NCBI RefSeq assembly: GCF_004769665.1
Contig: NZ_RQGG01000013.1
Location: 310,001 to 374,000, forward strand
Direction of reading: 5' to 3'
From: Leptospira kemamanensis
Lineage (GTDB): Bacteria; Spirochaetota; Leptospiria; Leptospirales; Leptospiraceae
Length of the DNA stretch: 64,000 nucleotides
A program made the translations under genes and the position numbers. A model generated the notes under the pieces. That model worked only from the letters and a program-made list of their open reading frames with translations. It was not told the origin of the DNA and did no database searches. Shown piece by piece: positions 59,396 through 64,000 of this stretch (position 1 is its first letter; each line of letters opens with the position of its first letter).

Positions 59396-59605
59396 TTAAG
59401 CAGCAAAAAAATCTGCACTTTGGATATCGGCAATGGGAATGCGAACTACTCCGGTTGCCAAATTCCCGATGACGACATCGTCCATCATTTGGCGGTTTTT
59501 ATCGAGTTCGATGCTCTTTCCATCTTTGAGGTGTAAAACGATGTCGATTCCTCGGTAGTGAATGTAACGTTCTAATGTGTTTTTGAATTTGTGAGCTTTA
59601 TCCAT
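59396..59605 (-). CDS. Small protein, possible Sm-like beta-barrel fold
   Basis: A 69-residue cytoplasmic protein. The layout (short N-terminal helix FKNTLERYIHYRG, strand DIVLHLKDGKSIELD, then MMDDVVIGNLATGVVRIPIADIQSADF) resembles Hfq/Sm proteins, which have a helix followed by V-I-Y-L-x-N-G and a later I-x-x-V strand. The identity is too low to be sure by eye, and the key Hfq RNA-binding residues (YKHA) are absent. It lies between pdhC and fliG on the opposite strand, with AAAGGA upstream. Conserved size and clean composition suggest a real gene. Confidence 0.65.
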   Translation of the reverse strand: MDKAHKFKNTLERYIHYRGIDIVLHLKDGKSIELDKNRQMMDDVVIGNLATGVVRIPIADIQSADFFAA

Positions 59606-59701
59606 CTGGTTTTTCGTTCCTTTCTCTTTGTAACTTACAAAGGGTATCGTACGAAGTGAATGAGACCTTTAGAAAATTTTGTCTCATTAGATAAGTTTTT
59701 T

Positions 59702-59731
59702 TTGACATCCATGGGAAACTCGGAGAATTAT
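59702..59731 (+). promoter_or_regulatory. fliG: Candidate promoter at fliG start
   Basis: TTGACA (59702-59707), an 18-base spacer and AATTAT (59726-59731). Transcription would begin at about 59737, which is the first base of the fliG ATG, so a leaderless mRNA is possible. GGAG at 59722-59725 could instead be a ribosome-binding site in a longer transcript. Confidence 0.4.
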
Positions 59732-59736
59732 GTCAC

Positions 59737-60756
59737 ATGAAGTCTGAGAACCCAACCTCCGCCACTCCTGGCGTACGAAAAGCTGCCCTCCTCCTCCTTT
59801 CTCTTGGCAAAGAAAGAGCCGCCGAGGTTCTAAGACACCTGGATGATGCCATGCTCGAAGCAGTGATTTTGGAAATGTCCAAAATCAGATCAGTTTCCAA
59901 AGAAGAAAAAGAAAACATACTAAAAGAATTCCATCATACCATTGAAGATCTGACAGAATCCACATCTGGTGGACTCTCGACTGCGAAATCCCTTCTCGAA
60001 CATACTGTCGGATCTGAAAAAGCGAATGTGATTTTAAAAAAGATCCACAAAGAAGAAACAAAGAACGATTTTGAATTTTTAAACCAAGTAGCACCCAGTG
60101 TATTACAGAATATGTTAAACACAGAGTCACCACAAATCATTGCTGTGACCCTATCTCATTTGGATCCGAAAAAGGCTGCCGATGTTTTGAAACTTTTCCC
60201 TAAACCAGAACAGGCAAAAATTGCCGTTCGACTTGCCACAACTTCTAAAACTCACCCTGATGTGATCCAAAACATCGCCAGGATCTTAAAGAAACGCTAC
60301 GAAGAACGAGACAAACAAGAATACTCGGAAGCTGGTGGAGCTCATGTCCTGGCGAACATCCTCAACTTTATGGAAAAAGGGGCAGAAGAAACCATTTTGT
60401 CCGAATTAGAAGAGTCTTCTCCGGAAGTGGCAGACCAAGTCAGAGAAAAATTATACACATTTGAAGACATCCTTTCCCTCGATAACAAGGAGATGCGAAT
60501 TCTCATCAATCGATTGGCAGATGATACTTCTATCTCTCTTGCGATCCGAGGTGCAGGTGATGAAATTCGAAAAAAATTCTTAAACAATATGAGCCAAAAC
60601 CGTGCGGAAGACATTTTGGATCATTTAGACATGAAACCACGAGTCACCTTACGAGAGATAAACGAAGCAAGAAGTAAAATTGTCCAGGTAGCAAGAGTGC
60701 TCGAAGAGGAAAATCAAATCCTATTCAAAAAGGAAAAAGAAGAATACATTGAATGA
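59737..60756 (+). CDS. fliG: Flagellar motor switch protein FliG
   Basis: FliG sits between the MS-ring and FliM and makes contact with the stator to generate torque. The N-terminal domain shows GVRKAALLLLSLGKERAAEVLRHLDD; the middle holds ESPQIIAVTLSHLDPKKAADVLKLFP (EHPQ-type motif); the C-terminal domain has FEDILSLDNKEMRILINRLADDTSISLAIRGA and KKFLNNMSQNRAEDI with the charged torque residues. Length (339 aa) is normal. It stands apart from other flagellar genes. The start is ATG at 59737. Confidence 0.95.
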   Translation: MKSENPTSATPGVRKAALLLLSLGKERAAEVLRHLDDAMLEAVILEMSKIRSVSKEEKENILKEFHHTIEDLTESTSGGLSTAKSLLEHTVGSEKANVILKKIHKEETKNDFEFLNQVAPSVLQNMLNTESPQIIAVTLSHLDPKKAADVLKLFPKPEQAKIAVRLATTSKTHPDVIQNIARILKKRYEERDKQEYSEAGGAHVLANILNFMEKGAEETILSELEESSPEVADQVREKLYTFEDILSLDNKEMRILINRLADDTSISLAIRGAGDEIRKKFLNNMSQNRAEDILDHLDMKPRVTLREINEARSKIVQVARVLEEENQILFKKEKEEYIE

Positions 60757-60787
60757 AACTGGATTCGTTGAGAAGGGAAAATCCCGA

Positions 60788-60864
<77 letters not shown>

Positions 60865-60967
60865 ATCGGAATAAAAACCAGGCTATAGATTCGACTCCAA
60901 ACGTCAACATTGTTTTCATTTGTTTTCTTGCCTTCGGTTAGAATTTTTAAATTCTGGCATTGGTTCT

Positions 60968-61642
60968 ATGCAAATCGAAGAAAAAAAAGCCAAAGACCTT
61001 TTCCAGGATCGGATCTTCACTCTATCCAATTTTTTATCTATATTTCGTGTATTGTTATTACCCTTTTTCTTCTATAGCACTTATGATTATGCCAATGATC
61101 CTTCCAATTTAAAAGCCTTCTTTGCCTCAATTGGTTATGCACTTGCAGCGGTCTTCAGTGATTATTTGGATGGGCTCTTTGCAAGACTCCTGAACCAAGA
61201 AACCACTCTGGGTCGTTACTTAGATCCTGTTTGTGATAAACTGGTTACTTTAGGTGGACTCTTTGTTGTCACCATTCATTTTGATTTTCCCAATTGGATT
61301 TTAATCGTTTATTTCATTCGAGAGATTTTAGGTGTATGGCTTGGTGGGTTTTTATACTTAAAACGCGGGTTACAAGGTAGACCCAATTGGTGGGGAAAAT
61401 TTGGTGTGGGAATTGTGGCAGTCTCAGTGATTTGGTATATGTCTTTACCTTATTTTCATCAGTTTGGAGCACCTTATTCTTTTCTTTTGCACCCTGTACT
61501 CTCCGCTTACGTTTTACTTTTTGTACTCACTGCGGGTGTCATAGCGTATGTAGTGCGTTATTGGAACATTGTCTTCCATCCGGAAGCAATTGAACTGGAT
61601 CCAGAAAACAAAAAACAAGCAAAGAAATACCAAAAGATTTAA
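60968..61642 (+). CDS. CDP-alcohol phosphatidyltransferase (PgsA-like)
   Basis: Membrane enzyme of phospholipid synthesis; PgsA-type proteins join glycerol-3-phosphate to CDP-diacylglycerol to make phosphatidylglycerol phosphate. The full family motif is present: D-YL-DG-LF-AR-(8)-G-RYL-D-PVC-D (about residues 59-81), with membrane spans around it. It starts FTLSNFLSIFRVLLLPFF after a charged N-terminus, as in PgsA. ATG at 60968 is chosen; the frame is open a little upstream. Length 224 aa is a little longer than usual. A phosphatidylinositol or other alcohol substrate cannot be excluded. Confidence 0.85.
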   Translation: MQIEEKKAKDLFQDRIFTLSNFLSIFRVLLLPFFFYSTYDYANDPSNLKAFFASIGYALAAVFSDYLDGLFARLLNQETTLGRYLDPVCDKLVTLGGLFVVTIHFDFPNWILIVYFIREILGVWLGGFLYLKRGLQGRPNWWGKFGVGIVAVSVIWYMSLPYFHQFGAPYSFLLHPVLSAYVLLFVLTAGVIAYVVRYWNIVFHPEAIELDPENKKQAKKYQKI

Positions 61643-61752
61643 GGGAATGATTTCATCGATGTAAGAGAGAATGGTAGGTGAGATAAGGGATAATAGGTCC
61701 AAAGGTAAAACACGATATGTGTGTCCGTTGGGAACTACTACCCCATTCGAAT

Positions 61753-62058
61753 TTAACGTCTTTTTTTCTTAGCCGCTCTTTTTTTACCGGCTTTTTTCTT
61801 TGCCGTTTTCTTTTTTGCGGGTCTCTTTTTAGAAACTACTTTCTTTGTTTTTTTCTTTGCAGGTTTCTTTTTAGCTGCTTTTTTCTTTTTGGCAGCCTTT
61901 TTCTTCTTAGGAGCTGCTTTTTTAGCTCTTTTTTTCTTAGCCGCTTTCTTTTTCGCTGCTTTCTTCTTTTTAGGTGCTGCTTTTTTAGCAACAACTGTTA
62001 CTTCAGGAGCAGGTTCTTCCATTACGACTGGCATTTCTATTGTTTCGTTTTCTTCCAT
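61753..62058 (-). CDS. Lysine-rich histone H1-like DNA-binding protein
   Basis: After an acidic N-terminus (MEENETIEMPVVMEEPAPE) about 75 residues consist almost only of Lys, Ala and Pro in repeated KKAAPKKK/AAKKKPAKKK units, ending RAAKKKRR. This is the composition of histone H1-like tails found in some bacteria, thought to bind and compact DNA. ATG at 62058 has AAGG upstream; the frame is open to 62124 but adds nothing of use. The repetitive DNA will vary in length between strains. A long plus-strand frame opposite is a shadow. Confidence 0.8.
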   Translation of the reverse strand: MEENETIEMPVVMEEPAPEVTVVAKKAAPKKKKAAKKKAAKKKRAKKAAPKKKKAAKKKKAAKKKPAKKKTKKVVSKKRPAKKKTAKKKAGKKRAAKKKRR

Positions 62059-62236
62059 ACATGTAACCTTATGAAGATTGGTTCTATCTTCCGTCTGGAA
62101 ACGATAACAATGGTTGTATTCCAAAAAGTAAATTCATTTTTATTTTCTAAAGATGATCTATACCAATTTCTTTCCCAAACATACAAGAATGATTGTATGA
62201 AGGAGTATCATTGAACATGTTACATTCTTTTTAAGA

Positions 62237-62693
62237 TCAAAAGGATTCTAAAAAACTAAGAAAAACAAATGAATCACCATGTTTCCAATTACATTCATCC
62301 CGTTCACTTCGAATGATTGAGTTCATAAGATAAATTTCAGAACGATTCAACTCCACTCGATTCTTTCCACCTTTTCCATTTTCAGTTTCATTGAACTTCC
62401 TAAACATTCTGTTTGGTCATACAAACGGTTTTCTACGTTTACGAAATCGTTCTTTCCTCAATAGAAGATTCATAACAAATATTTCCATACTGCTCTTGGA
62501 TGATTTGGATGAAAATGAGATCCCTCATGCAAAAGGATGTGGCAACCATCCAGATTGGGATATATCCTTCTTTCGAGTCAGGTCCTATCACGGTAAGCGG
62601 TAAATTCTTTGCACAAGCACCTCCCATCAGAGGATAGATGCAACAAGTGACTGATTGCCTAGACTCGTTCCTATTAAAAATTTTAGTCGACAC
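62237..62693 (-). pseudogene. Possible decayed gene or two tiny genes; otherwise empty stretch
   Basis: The stretch 62059-62730 has no supported gene. On the minus strand two short frames follow each other: 62693-62439 (84 aa, including CCIYPLMGGACAKNLPLTVIGPD) and 62407-62237 (56 aa, with RVELNRSEIYLMNSIIRSERDE). Between them a third frame encodes GKNDFVNVENRLYDQTE and on to VERIEWS before a stop. Three coding-looking segments in different frames, in order, suggest a gene broken by frameshifts. The 56-residue frame could also be a real small gene. No family is recognised. Confidence 0.3.
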
Positions 62694-62730
62694 TTGTCGA
62701 TTATTTTCGCAAAATGGAAACTAGGACATA

Positions 62731-63390
62731 ATGATGGGAACAAACAATACAAATCTCCAAACCATCCAAAAAGAGATGATATCCGCCTGTATCCAGTTAG
62801 CCGATCTTGGTTTTTTAGCAGGAATTGGTGGAAATCTTGCTGTCCGGTTGGATGAAAACCATATGGTCGTGACACCTTCGGCAAGTGATTATTATACCAT
62901 GAAACCAGAAGACCTTTGTGTCTTACGGATTGATACCTTGGAGATGGTGAAAGGGACAAAACAACCTACAACAGAAAGTGGAATCCATGCTAGTTTTTTT
63001 CAAAAAAGACCCGATCTCAAAGTGAGTTTGCACACACACCAACCTCTTGGAAGTGCCATTACTCTTCTTGGCAAAGACATTCCCTTACAATCCAAAGAAG
63101 CAATGCTTAGCATAGGAACGAAACTCGTGTTGGTTTCCTATGCTCCTTCAGGAACATCTTTTCTCGTACGTGCGTTTCGTAAAAAAATCACAGAGAATCA
63201 AAATGGTTATCTGTTAAAAAATCATGGGATCGTCTGTGGTGCCAATGACCTAACTTCGGCCATTCGATCTGTGACACACATTGAGAAGGAAGCAAAAGAG
63301 TATCTTCGGTTTTCCATTCAAAGTAACCAAGAATTCAAAAACGTTCCGATTCCCTTACAAAAACAAATCCAATCTGTTTTTGTTTCTTAG
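62731..63390 (+). CDS. Class II aldolase/adducin family protein (MtnB-like)
   Basis: A 219-residue zinc-type class II aldolase-fold enzyme. Residues GGNLAVRLDENHMVVTPSASDYYTM and TESGIHASFFQKRPDLKVSLHTHQPLGSA show the fold and the metal histidines HTH (about 100-102); a third is in LKNHGIVCGAND (about 170). Methylthioribulose-1-phosphate dehydratase (mtnB) of methionine salvage and L-fuculose-phosphate aldolase have this layout; the sequence alone does not decide, and no other salvage gene is adjacent. A related gene follows after 24 bases. Confidence 0.82.
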   Translation: MMGTNNTNLQTIQKEMISACIQLADLGFLAGIGGNLAVRLDENHMVVTPSASDYYTMKPEDLCVLRIDTLEMVKGTKQPTTESGIHASFFQKRPDLKVSLHTHQPLGSAITLLGKDIPLQSKEAMLSIGTKLVLVSYAPSGTSFLVRAFRKKITENQNGYLLKNHGIVCGANDLTSAIRSVTHIEKEAKEYLRFSIQSNQEFKNVPIPLQKQIQSVFVS

Positions 63391-63414
63391 AATGGACACT
63401 GATTAGGTAACCCA

Positions 63415-64000
63415 ATGATTGCAAAGGTCAAAAAACAAAAACCGAAACAAATAAAAAAATCACCTGATGAAAGGGAATTATACGATTTATGGAATCGTTT
63501 AGAAGCAAAAGGATTATTCCAAAATCAAAGGGTCAGCCTTTCGTTTCGAATTCCTGGGGAAGGAAAAATGATCCTCATGGCAAAAGATTCTGGTAAAAAA
63601 GGAACTCTTTTTGTCTCTACGTTTTCTCTGGAACATCCAAACACAATGTTTGGTGGGAAAACATCTTTCCCTTTCCTTCCAAACCTCATACGTTTCCATG
63701 CACAACTATTGACTCTCCGAAAGGATGTGGGAGCGATAGTCCGGTTCTGTCCCCCGTGGAGTTCACAACTTCATCGTTTGGACCACCCTCTACCTCTTGT
63801 GTTTGATGAACAGTGTCGCCAATTAGGAGCTCCCGTGGAAAACCTTCCACTCGACATTCATGGGAATTTGATCCCAAGTCCCATCCTACTCTCTGGTGCC
63901 AATGGGTTTACCTTAGGAGAAGAAGTGATCATCACAAGTGTCACAAGAGAAAAAGCCATTTATAATTCGGAATTGATTGAAAAATGTGCCAAAGCCTATC
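63415..64000 (+). CDS. Class II aldolase-like protein, metal site degenerate, cut by window edge
   Basis: A frame from ATG at 63415 stays open to the window end (195 codons and one base). It matches the class II aldolase fold: LIRFHAQLLTLRKDVGAIVRFCPPWSSQLHR corresponds to the HA...V-H-T-H-P segment, GAPVENLPL follows, and GANGFTLGEEVIITSVTREKAIYNSELIEKCAKAY is the C-terminal helix pair. Where the first gene has HTHQP this one has RFCPP, so the two metal histidines are missing. It could be a non-catalytic partner of the protein before it. The N-terminus is lysine-rich. Confidence 0.7.
   Translation, partial: MIAKVKKQKPKQIKKSPDERELYDLWNRLEAKGLFQNQRVSLSFRIPGEGKMILMAKDSGKKGTLFVSTFSLEHPNTMFGGKTSFPFLPNLIRFHAQLLTLRKDVGAIVRFCPPWSSQLHRLDHPLPLVFDEQCRQLGAPVENLPLDIHGNLIPSPILLSGANGFTLGEEVIITSVTREKAIYNSELIEKCAKAY

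Noticed and set aside
61717..62214. Plus-strand frame rich in Phe, Leu and Cys opposite the H1-like gene
   Set aside because: Its make-up is simply the reverse of Lys/Ala repeat codons; the minus-strand frame has the start and the ribosome-binding site.
62439..62693. 84-codon minus-strand frame as an intact gene
   Set aside because: No recognisable family, no ribosome-binding site, and adjoining frames look like the continuation of one broken gene; listed only as a possible pseudogene.

Overview
The window reads as chromosomal DNA of a spirochete, most probably a Leptospira, and by inference a saprophyte of the L. biflexa type. The signs are an AT-rich, densely packed chromosome with many TTG/GTG starts, a FlaB-type periplasmic flagellin, FliG and FliN, a large chemotaxis operon, secreted proteins with spirochete-style signal peptides, and a MetX/MetY/MetW methionine cluster. 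The species is inferred; no rRNA gene is present to settle it. I saw no insertion sequence, prophage, CRISPR array or replication origin.

Layout. 0-3.5 kb (- strand): an operon of a haem-binding CxxCH protein, argH, a secreted cyclophilin and an unknown gene, with the start of another secreted protein cut by the window edge. 3.6-6.0 kb (+): a short NfeD-like protein and two tandem SPFH/band-7 proteins. 6.0-7.7 kb (-): an RNHCP zinc protein, a nested inverted repeat, a GNAT acetyltransferase and fliN. 7.8-11.2 kb (+): an AAA ATPase, a secreted protein, a zinc-ribbon membrane protein and rsmE, facing an outer-membrane protein gene. 12.9-16.0 kb (+): metY-metX-metW. 16.3-18.5 kb (-): ilvA and flaB, each followed by a terminator; flaB has a hairpin-rich leader. 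18.7-30.4 kb (+): ispH, then histidine kinase, receiver-ATPase, cheY, STAS, cheA, MCP, cheW, cheD and cheB, closely spaced. No cheR is present.

30.4-34.8 kb (-) holds a two-subunit biotin-dependent acyl-CoA carboxylase. 34.8-38.2 kb (-) holds a partner-switching module: a coiled-coil protein, a GAF/PP2C/anti-sigma-type ATPase fusion and a STAS antagonist. tRNA-Ala(GGC), def and an RND pump follow on +. A CE4 deacetylase-like protein and tyrS are on -, with glpD divergent from tyrS. 46.6-53.1 kb (-) holds a lipoprotein with an NADase-type glycan-binding domain, then the macromolecular-synthesis operon rpsU-yqeY-dnaG-rpoD preceded by a possible degenerate GGDEF protein. fbp and a small lipoprotein (+) face an HD-like protein (-). 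56.0-59.4 kb (+) is pdhA-pdhB-pdhC. The last part holds a small possible Sm-fold protein, fliG, tRNA-Asp(GTC), a CDP-alcohol phosphatidyltransferase, a lysine-rich histone-H1-like protein, a decayed-looking stretch and two tandem class II aldolase family genes, the second cut by the window edge.

Most genes are ordinary housekeeping or motility genes. The items most worth a second look are the CheR-less chemotaxis operon with its receiver-ATPase and recently duplicated PAS pair, the GAF/PP2C/ATPase fusion with STAS partner, the degenerate signalling domains (GGDEF-like, HD-like, CE4), the possible Sm-like small protein, the nested inverted repeat at 6.5 kb, the flaB leader and a possible leaderless fliG start. 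I did not find an unmistakably new biological system.
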